A DNA stretch of 64,000 bases, taken from assembly GCF_001613305.1 (NCBI RefSeq), contig NZ_BDCC01000010.1:94047-158046 (forward strand). The letters are read 5' to 3'. Within the stretch, counting starts at the first letter, position 1. Each line of letters begins with the position of its first letter. Shown here piece by piece: positions 9,350-19,494 of the stretch. This stretch comes from Nocardia vaccinii NBRC 15922. Lineage in GTDB: Bacteria; Actinomycetota; Actinomycetes; Mycobacteriales; Mycobacteriaceae. The position numbers and the translations under genes were made by a program. The notes under the pieces are model-generated. The model was given only the letters and a program-made list of their open reading frames with translations. It did no database searches and was not told the origin of the DNA.

Positions 9350-10264
9350 TCAGGCGCCGTAGACCGCCTCCGGCGGCGTCGATCCGGCAATCAACTCGCG
9401 CACCGCCGCGCCGACCTCCGCCGGTTCCCAGCGCGCGCCGCGATCGACCGGAACACCGTGCCGCCACCCGTCCGCGAGCGCGACCTTACCGCCCTCGACC
9501 TCGAACATCCGTCCCGTCACACCCGCCGAATCGGCGCTGCCCAGCCACACCACCAGCGGTGAGACGTTCTCCGGGGCCATGGCGTCGAACCCGTCCTCGG
9601 GTTTGGCCATCATGTCCGCGAACACCGTCTCGGTCATCCGAGTGCGGGCGGAGGGGGCGATCGCGTTGACGGTGACGCCGTAGCGCCCGAATTCGGCCGA
9701 TGCGGTAATGGTCAACGCGGCGATACCGGCCTTGGCCGCGGCGTAGTTGCCCTGCCCGACGCTGCCCTGCAGGCCCGCGCCGGAGCTGGTGTTGATGATG
9801 CGCGCGTCCACGGAGTTGCCCGCCTTGGACTCCCCGCGCCAGTATTCCGCGGCATGCCGCATGGTCGCGAAGTGGCCCTTGAGGTGCACCCGCACGACCG
9901 CGTCCCACTCCTGCTCGGACAGGTTCACCAGCATCCGGTCCCGGACGATTCCGGCATTGTTGACCAGCACGTCCAGCCGGCCGAAGGTCTCCACGGCCTG
10001 CGTGATCAGACGTTTGGCACCCGCCCAGTCCGCGACGTCGTCACCGTTGACCACGGCCTTGCCGCCCAGTTCCAGGATCTCCTCCACCACCTGCGCGGCC
10101 GGGGAGTCCGAGCGCGGGGTGCCGTCGAGTTCCGCGCCGATATCGTTGACCACCACATTCGCCCCGGCGGCCGCGAAGGCCAGCGCGTGCGCCCGGCCGA
10201 GGCCGCCACCGGCCCCGGTCACGATGACGGTGCGTCCGGCGCAGAGCTTGTCTTGGTCAGCCAT
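9350..10264 (-). CDS. Short-chain dehydrogenase, sterol C/D-ring cluster (Rv3548c-like)
   Basis: A 304-residue SDR with the NAD(P) motif TGAGGGLG near residue 16, the NNAG motif and the catalytic set S...Y-A-A-A-K in the SSGAGLQGSVGQGNYAAAK segment. It is longer than a minimal SDR, with a C-terminal extension ending in PPEAVYGA. Its position next to a second SDR and divergent from echA20-ipdABC is the same as Rv3548c/Rv3549c in M. tuberculosis, so a role in oxidising a hydroxyacyl-CoA of the ring C/D pathway is likely. The ATG at 10264 has GCAGGAAAG just upstream. The substrate is not established. Confidence 0.8.
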   Translation of the reverse strand: MADQDKLCAGRTVIVTGAGGGLGRAHALAFAAAGANVVVNDIGAELDGTPRSDSPAAQVVEEILELGGKAVVNGDDVADWAGAKRLITQAVETFGRLDVLVNNAGIVRDRMLVNLSEQEWDAVVRVHLKGHFATMRHAAEYWRGESKAGNSVDARIINTSSGAGLQGSVGQGNYAAAKAGIAALTITASAEFGRYGVTVNAIAPSARTRMTETVFADMMAKPEDGFDAMAPENVSPLVVWLGSADSAGVTGRMFEVEGGKVALADGWRHGVPVDRGARWEPAEVGAAVRELIAGSTPPEAVYGA

Positions 10265-10301
10265 CTTTCCTGCTCTCATTTCCGTTGTGGTGCAGTGTAT
10301 T

Positions 10302-11096
10302 TCAGCGCGGTGTGGTGGCCGGTTCGTTGACCGTCGCGGCATCCAGGAAGGCCGGGCGCTCACCGCCGCCGTGCGCGAGCAGGGTGCCGCCGGTGACGTA
10401 GGAGGCCAGCGGCGAGGCCAGGAACAGCGCGCACCGGCCGATCTCCTCGGGGGTGGCCAGACGTCCCAGCGGCACCGTCGCACCGACCGCATCGATTCCG
10501 GCCTGATCGCCGTAGTGCAGATGACTGCTCTCGGTGTGGACCATGCCCACGATCACGGAATTGATCCGCACCTTCGGCGCCCATTCGATGGCCAGCGAGG
10601 ACACCAGGCTGTCCACCCCGGCCTTGGCCGCGCCGTAGGCCGCGCTGCCGGGCGAGGGCCGATGCCCGCTGACGCTGGAGACCATCACGATCGAACCGCC
10701 CTCGGATTGCTTCTGCATTACCGCATTGGCGGCCTGCGAAACCAGCAGCGGGGCAAGCAGATTCAGCTCGACGATCTTGGAGTGGAAGTTCTTGCTGGCC
10801 GTCGCCGCCGGGGCGAACGGCGCACCCCCGGCGTTGTTGACCACATGATCCAGTCGGCCGTAGCGGGCCACGATCGCATCGACGAGCGCGGTCACGGCCT
10901 CGCCGTCACGCACATCGCAGGGCAGATATCCGGCCGCGCGGCCCGAACTCTCGACCGGGGCGTCGGCGGGACGGCGCGCGCAGGTCACCACGGTCGCCCC
11001 GGCGTCCAGGAAGACCCGGCTGATCCCGGCGCCCACACCCCGCACGCCCCCGGTCACGAGAACTACGAATCCGGAGAGGTCCACTTCTATTGCCAC
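10302..11096 (-). CDS. Short-chain dehydrogenase (Rv3549c-like)
   Basis: The 264-residue protein has TGGVRGVG near residue 15, NNAG at about 95, and the catalytic YGAAK motif after VSSVSGHRPSPGSAA. It is the first gene of a two-SDR operon, 37 bases before the next start. The operon is divergent from echA20 across a site that fits the KstR2 consensus, so the pair is probably co-regulated with ring C/D degradation. A specific hydroxyacyl-CoA substrate cannot be assigned. Confidence 0.8.
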   Translation of the reverse strand: MAIEVDLSGFVVLVTGGVRGVGAGISRVFLDAGATVVTCARRPADAPVESSGRAAGYLPCDVRDGEAVTALVDAIVARYGRLDHVVNNAGGAPFAPAATASKNFHSKIVELNLLAPLLVSQAANAVMQKQSEGGSIVMVSSVSGHRPSPGSAAYGAAKAGVDSLVSSLAIEWAPKVRINSVIVGMVHTESSHLHYGDQAGIDAVGATVPLGRLATPEEIGRCALFLASPLASYVTGGTLLAHGGGERPAFLDAATVNEPATTPR

Positions 11097-11107
11097 CGTG
11101 ATAACCT

Positions 11108-11121
11108 ACCAAGCACTTGCT
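11108..11121. promoter_or_regulatory. Predicted KstR2 operator, SDR pair / echA20
   Basis: ACCAAGCACTTGCT matches the published KstR2 consensus AnCAAGnnCTTGnT at every fixed base. It lies between the divergent SDR (start 11096) and echA20, so one site can serve both operons. The same 14 bases occur at 42335. Confidence 0.85.
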
Positions 11122-11146
11122 TGTTTTGCCAACGATGGGACTCGAG

Positions 11147-11941
11147 ATGGGGATCAACCGTCACACCGAAACCGACGGCGTCGAGGTCGTCACCGTCGAC
11201 TACCCGCCGGTCAATGCCCTGCCGTCCGACGGCTGGTTCGCCCTCGCCGACGCGATCCGCGAGGCCGGGCGCGCCCCGGAGACCCGGGTGGTGGTGCTGC
11301 GCGCGGAGGGTCGCGGTTTCAACGCGGGCGTGGATATCAAGGAGATGAACGCCGATTCCGGGCACACCGCGCTGATCCGCGCCAATCACGGCTGCTTCGA
11401 GGCATTCGGGGCCGTCTACGACTGCCAGGTCCCCGTCGTCACCGCGGTCAACGGCTTCTGCCTCGGCGGCGGTATCGGCCTGGTCGGCAATTCCGATGTC
11501 ATCGTCGCCTCCGATGACGCCACCTTCGGCCTGCCCGAGGTGGATCGCGGTGCGCTCGGCGCGGCCACCCATCTCGCGCGCCTGGTCCCCCAGCATCTGA
11601 TGCGCACCATGTTCTTCACCGCGGGCAAGCTCACCGCGCAGCAGCTGCACCACTTCGGCTCGGTGTACCAGGTGGTGCCGCGGGCCGAACTCGACACTGC
11701 CGCACTGGAAGTCGCGAAGAACATCGCGAACAAGGACGGCCGCGTCATCCGCGCCGCCAAGCGCGCGCTGAACGGTATCGACGTCCAGGACGTGCACCGC
11801 TCCTACCGTTTCGAGCAGGGTTTCACGATGGAGCTGAACCTGGCCGGCGTGGCCGACGAGATCCGGGCGCGGTTCGACGACGATCTGGCCGCACAGAAGA
11901 GTTCTACACAGCAGCATTCTACAAAACACAAGGAGTCGTAA
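11147..11941 (+). CDS. echA20: EchA20, crotonase-family ring-opening hydrolase
   Basis: The 264-residue protein follows EchA20 (Rv3550) closely: VTVDYPPVNA, RAEGRGFNAGVDIKEM, VNGFC-GGGIGLVGNSDVIVAS, and FGLPEV-RGALGAATHL. EchA20 opens ring D of the CoA-linked bicyclic intermediate HIEC-CoA in the HIP pathway. The ATG at 11147 is used because GGGA precedes it and the family fold starts just after; ATG at 11135 is possible. It begins the echA20-ipdA-ipdB-ipdC operon, with five bases to ipdA. Confidence 0.9.
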   Translation: MGINRHTETDGVEVVTVDYPPVNALPSDGWFALADAIREAGRAPETRVVVLRAEGRGFNAGVDIKEMNADSGHTALIRANHGCFEAFGAVYDCQVPVVTAVNGFCLGGGIGLVGNSDVIVASDDATFGLPEVDRGALGAATHLARLVPQHLMRTMFFTAGKLTAQQLHHFGSVYQVVPRAELDTAALEVAKNIANKDGRVIRAAKRALNGIDVQDVHRSYRFEQGFTMELNLAGVADEIRARFDDDLAAQKSSTQQHSTKHKES

Positions 11942-11946
11942 AGAGC

Positions 11947-12822
11947 ATGCGCGACAAGCGAATGACGCTCGACGAGGTCGTCGGCGAGCTGCGCAGCGGT
12001 ATGACCATCGGCATCGGTGGCTGGGGTTCGCGGCGCAAGCCGATGGCCTTCGTTCGAGCCCTGTTGCGCTCGGACGTCACCGATCTCACCGTCGTCACCT
12101 ACGGCGGCCCGGATCTGGGCCTGCTGTGCTCGGCGGGCAAGGTGCGAAAGGCGTACTACGGCTTCGTATCCCTGGATTCCGCGCCGTTCTACGATCCATG
12201 GTTCGCCAAGGCCCGCACCGAGGGCGCGATCACCGTGCGCGAAATGGACGAGGGCATGGTCAAATCCGGCCTGCAGGCCGCGGCGGCGCGGCTGCCGTTC
12301 CTGCCGGTGCGCGCCGGATTGGGTTCCGCGGTCATCGATTTCTGGGAAGGTGAGCTGAAGACGGTCACCTCGCCGTATCCCACCGACGGCAAGGCCGAGA
12401 CCCTCGTCGCCATGCCCGCGCTGAATCTGGACGCGGCCTTCTTCCACCTGGATCTGGGCGACAAGCACGGCAACGCCGCCTACACCGGCGTGGACCCGTA
12501 CATGGACGATCTGTACGCCCTCGCGGCGCAGCAGCGCTATCTGTCGGTGGATCGGCTGGTGGAGACCGAGGAACTGGTGAAAACCGTTCCGCAGCAGGCA
12601 CTCATCCTCAACCGGATGATGGTCGACGGCGTGGTCGAGGCGCCCGGCGGCGCGCACTTCACCTTCTCCGGCAGCTACCGCCGCGACGAGAAGTTCCAGC
12701 GTCACTACGTCGAGGCCGCCAAGACTCCCGAGTCGTGGGCCGAGTTCAAGGCCCGCTATCTGGACGTGTCCGAGGACGAATACCAGGCCGCCGTCAAGGC
12801 TTTCGCCGAGGAGCAGAAGTAA
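11947..12822 (+). CDS. ipdA: IpdA, alpha subunit of the COCHEA-CoA hydrolase
   Basis: A 291-residue protein of the family-I CoA-transferase alpha type, with the N-terminal MTIGIGGWGSRRKPMAFVRALL segment instead of a typical transferase glycine loop. In M. tuberculosis and Rhodococcus, IpdAB is a retro-Claisen-type C-C hydrolase that opens the last steroid ring. An upstream AAGGAGTCGTAAAG serves as ribosome-binding site. The stop codon overlaps the ipdB start by one base (12822), which fits an obligate heteromer. Confidence 0.9.
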   Translation: MRDKRMTLDEVVGELRSGMTIGIGGWGSRRKPMAFVRALLRSDVTDLTVVTYGGPDLGLLCSAGKVRKAYYGFVSLDSAPFYDPWFAKARTEGAITVREMDEGMVKSGLQAAAARLPFLPVRAGLGSAVIDFWEGELKTVTSPYPTDGKAETLVAMPALNLDAAFFHLDLGDKHGNAAYTGVDPYMDDLYALAAQQRYLSVDRLVETEELVKTVPQQALILNRMMVDGVVEAPGGAHFTFSGSYRRDEKFQRHYVEAAKTPESWAEFKARYLDVSEDEYQAAVKAFAEEQK

Positions 12823-13580
12823 TGACAGAGACGAACACGATCACCCGGGCCGAGGTCTGCGTCATCGCCTCGGCCGAGATCTTCCGGGGCGCAGGCGAAA
12901 TCATGGCATCGCCGATGTCCACCATCACCACCATCGGCGCTCGGCTGGCGCGCTTGACCTTCGAGCCGGATCTGCTGCTGTCCGACGGTGAGGCGCTGTT
13001 CTTCGCCGAGGTCCCGCCGATCGGCGGCAAAGCTCCCGTCGAGGGCTGGATTCCGTTCTCGAAGGTGTTCGACGTGGTGAATTCCGGACGTCGGCACGTG
13101 GTGATGGGCGCGAATCAGATCGACCGCCACGGCAATCAGAACTTGTCCGCGTTCGGCCCGCTGCAACAGCCGACCCGGCAGATGTTCGGGGTTCGCGGCG
13201 CTCCGGGCAACACCATCAACCACCCCACCAGCTACTTCGTGCCCCGGCACAGTAAGCGGGTGTTCTGTGACAGCGTGGACATCGTCTCCGGAATCGGTTA
13301 CGACAAGGTCGATTCCGATAATCCGGCATACCGGTTCCACCACCTGCACCGGGTGGTGTCGAATCTGGGCGTGTTCGACTTCGGCGGACCGGACCACACG
13401 CTGCGCGCGCTGTCGCTGCATCCGGGCGTGAGCGCCGAGGAGGTCGCGGAGAACACCTCGTTCGAGATCGCGGGCCTGGCGGAGGCGGGCGAAACCCGGC
13501 TGCCCACCGACGAGGAACTGAACATCATCCGAAACGTTCTGGATCCCAAGGGCATTCGCGAGAAGGAAGTCCAGGCATGA
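12822..13580 (+). CDS. ipdB: IpdB, beta subunit of the COCHEA-CoA hydrolase
   Basis: The 252-residue beta partner of IpdA has the CoA-transferase beta-like fold: ICVIASAEIFRGAGEIMASPMS-type start, ATIGARLARLTFEPDLLLSDGEAL-like second segment, and FGPLQQPTRQMFGVRGAPGNTINHPTSYFVPRH-like middle; these are only approximately quoted. It acts with IpdA in opening ring C. It starts on the last base of the ipdA stop and ends in an ATGA overlap with ipdC (13577-13580). The overlap itself is the left arm of a repeat element. Confidence 0.88.
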   Translation: MTETNTITRAEVCVIASAEIFRGAGEIMASPMSTITTIGARLARLTFEPDLLLSDGEALFFAEVPPIGGKAPVEGWIPFSKVFDVVNSGRRHVVMGANQIDRHGNQNLSAFGPLQQPTRQMFGVRGAPGNTINHPTSYFVPRHSKRVFCDSVDIVSGIGYDKVDSDNPAYRFHHLHRVVSNLGVFDFGGPDHTLRALSLHPGVSAEEVAENTSFEIAGLAEAGETRLPTDEELNIIRNVLDPKGIREKEVQA

Positions 13581-13637
13581 GCGGGTCAGGGCCGGAGGCG
13601 GCAGCGGAGCGTCACCACGCAGGCCCCCCGCTCATGC
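13575..13637 (+). repeat. Element family 1, copy g (ipdB/ipdC junction)
   Basis: GCATGAGCGGG (13575-13585) pairs perfectly over 11 bp with CCCGCTCATGC (13627-13637), around a degenerate core at 13588-13627 that keeps GGAGGCGGCAGC and CACCACG. The same 11 bases GCATGAGCGGG occur a third time at 13651-13661, at what is probably the original ipdC start. The core is read in ipdC as GPEAAAERHHAGPP, a different frame and strand from the VVTQAAAS copies. Confidence 0.8.
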
Positions 13638-14743
13638 CCGATCGGCACAGCATGAGCGGGCAGCGGTTGCGGACCCCGCTGACCGAACTGGTCGGCATAG
13701 AGCATCCGATCGTGCAGACCGGCATGGGCTGGGTCGCCGGTCCGAGCCTGGTCGCGGGCACCGCCAATGCGGGCGGACTGGGCATCCTGGCGTCGGCGAC
13801 GATGACGCTCGCCGAACTCGAGGAGGCGATCGCCAAGACGAAAGCCAAGACGGACAAGCCTTTCGGCGTCAACATTCGCGCCGACGCCACCGATGCGGCG
13901 GATCGGATCGAGCTGATGATCCGCGAGGGCATCAAGGTGGCCTCGTTCGCGCTCGCGCCCAAGAAGGAGCTCATCGCGCGCCTGAAGGACAACGGCGTGG
14001 TGGTCGTCCCGTCGATCGGCGCGGCCAAACACGCGGTGAAGGTCGCTTCCTGGGGGGCCGATGCGGTGATCGTGCAGGGCGGTGAGGGCGGCGGCCACAC
14101 CGGTCCGGTCGCGACGACCCTGCTACTCCCCTCGGTCCTGGACGCCGTCGACATTCCCGTGATCGCGGGCGGCGGCTTCTTCGACGGTCGCGGACTGGCC
14201 GCGGCCCTGTCCTACGGTGCGGCGGGCGTCGCGATGGGTACCCGTTTCCTGCTCACCCAGGACAGCAGCGTGCCCGATTCGGTGAAACAGGAGTACCTGC
14301 GCCGCGGCCTGCAGGACACGGTCGTCTCCCGCAAGGTCGACGGCATGCCGCACCGCGTGCTCAACACCGAACTCGTCGACCGCCTGGAACATTCCGGCAG
14401 CTGGCGCGGCCTGACCGCCGCGGTCGCGAACGCCGCGAAGTTCAAATCCATGACCGGCATGAAGTGGTCGGCGATCATCCGCGACGGCCTCACCATGCGC
14501 AAGCAGAAGGACCTCACCTGGTCCCAGGTCATCATGGCCGCCAACACCCCCATGCTGCTCAAGGCCGGTCTGGTCGAGGGCAATACGCAGGCCGGTGTGC
14601 TGGCCGCGGGCCAGGTCACCGGCATCATCGAGGATCTGCCCACGGTGGCCGATCTGATCGACCGCATCATCGACGAGGCCGTCGCCCGCATCGACGCCCT
14701 CGCCGAACTGCGCAACGCGGGAAGCGCCACCCCCACAACGTGA
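13577..14743 (+). CDS. ipdC: IpdC, FMN-dependent NAD(P)H-type oxidoreductase of the nitronate monooxygenase fold
   Basis: The 388-residue protein resembles Rv3553 from RLRTPLTELVGIEHPIVQTGMGWVAGPSL onward (given here only as a region, residues about 29-57). The flavin-binding GGEGGGHTGP loop lies near residue 172, and IPVIAGGGFFDGRG and GTRFLLT-DS follow. IpdC is needed with IpdAB for the last ring steps. The first start, at 13577, overlaps the ipdB stop; an internal ATG at 13652 begins MSGQRLRTPL, where family members normally begin. The extra 25 residues come from repeat copy g. Which start is used is unclear. Confidence 0.88.
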   Translation: MSGSGPEAAAERHHAGPPLMPDRHSMSGQRLRTPLTELVGIEHPIVQTGMGWVAGPSLVAGTANAGGLGILASATMTLAELEEAIAKTKAKTDKPFGVNIRADATDAADRIELMIREGIKVASFALAPKKELIARLKDNGVVVVPSIGAAKHAVKVASWGADAVIVQGGEGGGHTGPVATTLLLPSVLDAVDIPVIAGGGFFDGRGLAAALSYGAAGVAMGTRFLLTQDSSVPDSVKQEYLRRGLQDTVVSRKVDGMPHRVLNTELVDRLEHSGSWRGLTAAVANAAKFKSMTGMKWSAIIRDGLTMRKQKDLTWSQVIMAANTPMLLKAGLVEGNTQAGVLAAGQVTGIIEDLPTVADLIDRIIDEAVARIDALAELRNAGSATPTT

Positions 14744-14799
14744 TCGGACTGTTCACCGATCACCGCAGGCTGCCCCGGCCACCTCTCACGGGGCGGCCT
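14740..14799. terminator. Two hairpins between ipdC and the molybdopterin gene
   Basis: GTGATCGG (14740-14747) pairs with CCGATCAC (14756-14763) at the ipdC stop. A second imperfect stem joins AGGC-T-GCCCCG (14767-14777) with CGGGGC-G-GCCT (14789-14799), over the end of the convergent gene. They probably terminate both transcripts. Confidence 0.55.
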
Positions 14800-16819
14800 G
14801 CGCTTCGCCTCGGCCGACCGGTCCGCCTGCTCGGCGCGGGGTGATCTCCACCCGGTTGTCGTGGAACACCGCTCCGCCGGCGAAATCCGAATCACGTTCG
14901 GCGATGGTCGCATTGACGGTGGAGCCGTTGGTGAACTTGGCCCAGCGGCCCTTGGTGGTGGCCGCGACGCCGGGGCGGACCCGGTCGGAGATCTCGGCGA
15001 CGGCTTCGAACGATCCGCGGGCGTTGGCGACCAGAACGGGTGTGCCGTCGGCGATGTCGCGGGCGGCAGCGTCGTCGGGGTTGACGGTGACGCGGGATTC
15101 GCCCGCACGGCGGCGCAATTCCGGGTTCGAGCCGAACGTGGTGTTCAGAAAGTAATGTGGCGCAGCGGATATCAGTACCAGGCCGGTTCCCGGATCAGCG
15201 GGCGGCGTGTAACCGGGCAGCCGGTCGTGCCCGGCTCGCTCGGCGAGGGAAGAGGTGAAGTTGATCTTCTCGACGGGAACCGGCCGGGGCTCGACCTCGA
15301 GGAACCCCTCCGAGCGCAGACGGTCGATATCGTAGCCCTTCAACACGATTCGGAGCAGTTCCTCGTCCGAATCGTACAACGCGGGCTCACTCAGGCCCAT
15401 GCGACGCGCGAGTCTGCGGAACGTCTCCGTCGTGGACAGGCATTCGTCGGGCGGCTCGACCGCCTTCTCGTTCCACACCAGGTACAGATTGCCGTAAGCC
15501 GCGATGAAATCCGTATGTTCGGGCTGCATGGTGGCGGGCAGCACGATATCGGCGTAGTCGACGGTATCGGTCGGAAAGTGTTCCAGCACAACGGTGAACA
15601 GATCCTCCCGGGAGAGGCCGTCGATCACCGCGCGCTGTTCGGGATTGGAACCCACCGGATTGGCCGCGATCACGAACAGCGCCTTGACCGGTGGATCGGA
15701 CGCCTCCAGCAGCCCCGCGCCGACCCGCGTCTGCGATAGCGTGCGCACCGGATGCGGCAGCAGATCGAACCGCGCCAACCCCGGCACGTCGAGCTGGAAG
15801 TGACCGCTGGTCGAATAGTGCAGTCCCCCACCGCGAATCGCCCAATCACCGGTCACTGCGGGCAGGCAGGCCATGGTTCGCAGCGCCATCCCGCCCCCGG
15901 CATGCCGCTGGATCCCCTGTGAGGCGCGGATCGCGGTCGGCCGGGTGCGGGCGATCCGCTCCCCCAGTTCGACGATCCGCTCGACCGGCAGCCCGGTGAT
16001 CCCGGCGACCCGATCCGGCGTGAATTCCATTATCCGGCCGTGGAATTCATCCCAGCCAACGGTATTCTCGGCGATATAGCCCGCATCGTGCGCGCCCATC
16101 GACACGATGACGTTCATCAATCCGAGCGCCAGCGCCGCATCGGTGCCGGGCAGTGGCGCAAGATATTCGTCACACTGCTCGGCGGTCCGGGTGCGCACCG
16201 GATCGATCGCCACCGTGTGCGCCCCGCTGTCCTGGATGAATTTCCAGATGTGATGCCCCGAGGTCAGCGGGTTGGTCCCCCAGAGAAGTACCAGTTCGGA
16301 ATACGCGAAATCCTCCGGATTCATGCCCCCTGCCGTGCCGAGAGTGTACTTCAGTCCCGCCGAACCCGCCGCCGAGCAGATCGTCGGATCGTGCAGCGAC
16401 GCCCCCAGCACATTGAACAGCCGCCGTACCGAAAGTCCCTCGGTCCCCTGGATATATCCGAGATTCCCGGAACCCAGGAACGGCCAGATCGCCTCGCCAC
16501 CGTACTCATCGATGATTCCGTGCAGCCGCCCGGCGATCTCGTCCAGCGCCTCGTCCCAGCTGATCCGCTCGAATCGCCCCTCCCCCTTACGCCCGACTCG
16601 CCGCATCGGATACCGAATCCGATCCGGCGCGTTCAACTGCTCGAGATACCGATTCACCTTCACACACAGCGCCCCCCTGGTGACCGGATGCGCCTTGGTC
16701 CCCCGCATTCCCACCGCGACGCCGTCCTCGACGGTCACTTCCCAGGAGCACCCGTCGGGACAATCCAGCGCACAAGCCCCGAACACCTTCACCCGGTCGA
16801 TTCTATCGACCGGGCCCAT
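14786..16819 (-). CDS. Molybdopterin-dependent oxidoreductase with N-terminal 4Fe-4S cluster
   Basis: A 677-residue DMSO-reductase-superfamily enzyme. The N-terminal cluster motif is C16-x3-C20-x3-C24 (CALDCPDGC) with a fourth Cys in GALCVK near residue 52. Middle regions are typical of bis-MGD enzymes (LLWGTNPLTSGHH, AIDPVRTRTAEQCD, FVIAANPVGSNPEQ). A C-terminal molybdopterin dinucleotide-binding domain contains LISAAPHYFLNTTFGSNPE and AAARDIADGTPV. No twin-arginine signal is seen, so it is probably cytoplasmic. It sits between ipdC and fadA6 in the sterol region, but no standard step of that pathway needs it. The substrate is unknown and co-regulation is not shown. Confidence 0.8.
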   Translation of the reverse strand: MGPVDRIDRVKVFGACALDCPDGCSWEVTVEDGVAVGMRGTKAHPVTRGALCVKVNRYLEQLNAPDRIRYPMRRVGRKGEGRFERISWDEALDEIAGRLHGIIDEYGGEAIWPFLGSGNLGYIQGTEGLSVRRLFNVLGASLHDPTICSAAGSAGLKYTLGTAGGMNPEDFAYSELVLLWGTNPLTSGHHIWKFIQDSGAHTVAIDPVRTRTAEQCDEYLAPLPGTDAALALGLMNVIVSMGAHDAGYIAENTVGWDEFHGRIMEFTPDRVAGITGLPVERIVELGERIARTRPTAIRASQGIQRHAGGGMALRTMACLPAVTGDWAIRGGGLHYSTSGHFQLDVPGLARFDLLPHPVRTLSQTRVGAGLLEASDPPVKALFVIAANPVGSNPEQRAVIDGLSREDLFTVVLEHFPTDTVDYADIVLPATMQPEHTDFIAAYGNLYLVWNEKAVEPPDECLSTTETFRRLARRMGLSEPALYDSDEELLRIVLKGYDIDRLRSEGFLEVEPRPVPVEKINFTSSLAERAGHDRLPGYTPPADPGTGLVLISAAPHYFLNTTFGSNPELRRRAGESRVTVNPDDAAARDIADGTPVLVANARGSFEAVAEISDRVRPGVAATTKGRWAKFTNGSTVNATIAERDSDFAGGAVFHDNRVEITPRRAGGPVGRGEAQAAP

Positions 16820-17208
16820 CGTCCCACCGCGCTACGATCCCACGCCCGAATACACATCCACCCTCACCTACGCGGTCAGCGCCTTACCCGGCACACCGAC
16901 GCGAATTATGTTCCCATTGAGTCCGACCCCGATTTCGACAGCGCCGTCCCGACAGATATGAACCACCGAGCCCGATCTCGCGACCCCGGGTTGTGGCCGA
17001 TCACCGCACGTGCCGGCCAGTCCTGGGAGGATGGCCGAACGCCATATTCGGCGACGTCCCCGAGGGATAGGTCGCACAGCTGTGGATCGATCGAATCCGC
17101 ATTCCCACTCGACGGTTGCCGGTCGGTACGACAGACAGCAGCAATGTTGGTGGACAACGCCTTCCAGGTGCTTTCCACCGAGCACGGCTTCTCGGACGGA
17201 GGAATTCG
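16820..17208. other. Divergent intergenic region
   Basis: No supported gene. It separates the minus-strand molybdopterin gene from the plus-strand glycosyltransferase and must hold the promoter of at least one of them. I see no clear operator or repeat. Confidence 0.4.
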
Positions 17209-18027
17209 ATGGTGGAGAACTCGCCGATGGTCCTGTCGGTCGTCGTTCCCGTTCTCAACGAAGCCCGGAACATCCGGCGCACACTGGAGCACCTGGTCGT
17301 TCAGGAGGCGATCGACGAGGTGATCGTGGTGGACAACGGCAGTGACGACGGCACCGTGGAAATCGTCCGCGATTTCCGTGCCGATCATCCGCGGGTCGAA
17401 CTCGTCCACGAACCGATTCGCGGTATCGCTCCTGCTCGCAATGCCGGATTCGATGCGGCGCGCGGTGAATTCATCGCCCGCACCGATGCGGACACGCTCG
17501 TCGCACGGGACTGGGCGGCGACGATTCGAGACTACTTCATCGAGCATCCGGAGACGGGCGCGTTGACCGGCCTGTGCACTTACCGCGACTCCCCGATCGG
17601 TTTCTTCCTGAAGTTCGGTCAATCGCTACTCGTCCGCACCGGCAAGCTGGGCGGTCGAGTCGGCAACATGTACGGCCCCAATATGGCGATCCGCCGCGAG
17701 GCATGGCTGATGGTGCGCGACGACACCCAGTCGCGAGACGATGTCATCGAGGACCTGGACCTGGCATTGTGCCTGTGCAAGAGCGGAATTCGCATCGATC
17801 AGCTCGTCCACCTGCGCGCTCGGACCTCCGCGAGACGCCGCCGCGACTCCCCGGTCAACCGCTGGCATTTCCACCTGCTCGGCCTGCGCACCCTCCGCCG
17901 CCACGGCTTACCGGTGCAACCGGTCCACCGAGCTCTCATCTCGGCAGCCTGGTTCACCCACACCCTCCAATGGCCCCTCTACCACTTCTGGGACTTCGAC
18001 CGGCACCGGTTCACACTGCGACCCTGA
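17209..18027 (+). CDS. Family 2 glycosyltransferase
   Basis: A 272-residue GT-A fold protein. It has the N-terminal strand LSVVVPVLNEARNI, the nucleotide-binding VDNGSDDGT, GIAPARNAGFDAARGEF, and the metal-binding DADT at about residue 93. An acceptor-side segment with YGPNMAIRREAW and DDVIEDLDLALCL follows. A C-terminal hydrophobic stretch (ALISAAWFTHTLQWPLYHF) may bind the membrane. Donor and acceptor sugars are not predictable. The ATG at 17209 has GGAGG about seven bases upstream; longer frames lack family similarity. It is isolated within sterol genes and may be unrelated to them. Confidence 0.8.
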   Translation: MVENSPMVLSVVVPVLNEARNIRRTLEHLVVQEAIDEVIVVDNGSDDGTVEIVRDFRADHPRVELVHEPIRGIAPARNAGFDAARGEFIARTDADTLVARDWAATIRDYFIEHPETGALTGLCTYRDSPIGFFLKFGQSLLVRTGKLGGRVGNMYGPNMAIRREAWLMVRDDTQSRDDVIEDLDLALCLCKSGIRIDQLVHLRARTSARRRRDSPVNRWHFHLLGLRTLRRHGLPVQPVHRALISAAWFTHTLQWPLYHFWDFDRHRFTLRP

Positions 18028-18300
18028 TTCGGCCACACCCCGACGCCCACCATCCACTGCGGCACCGGTCACCCTGCCGCACCGCGGCGTTCGCCGGTTC
18101 CACCCCATCGGGGCGGAACCGACAGGCCAGAGCGCGATTTCGGTCAGCCCGACCGATGCCGCGGTCGCGCGCGGAATTGATCCGATCGCACGCGCACCGC
18201 GCCCGTCGGCCCGGTCAGCTGTGCCACTTCACACCCACCACGACCGCCATTCGGCCTGCCGGAGTCGCTCGTCGCGGCACTCCCCCGGCCACGGCGGAAC

Positions 18301-19485
<1,185 letters not shown>

Positions 19486-19494
19486 GGATGACTC

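Noticed and set aside
9747..11348. 533-codon plus-strand ORF over the two SDR genes
   Set aside because: A GC shadow of two clear SDRs; no domain and an unnatural composition.
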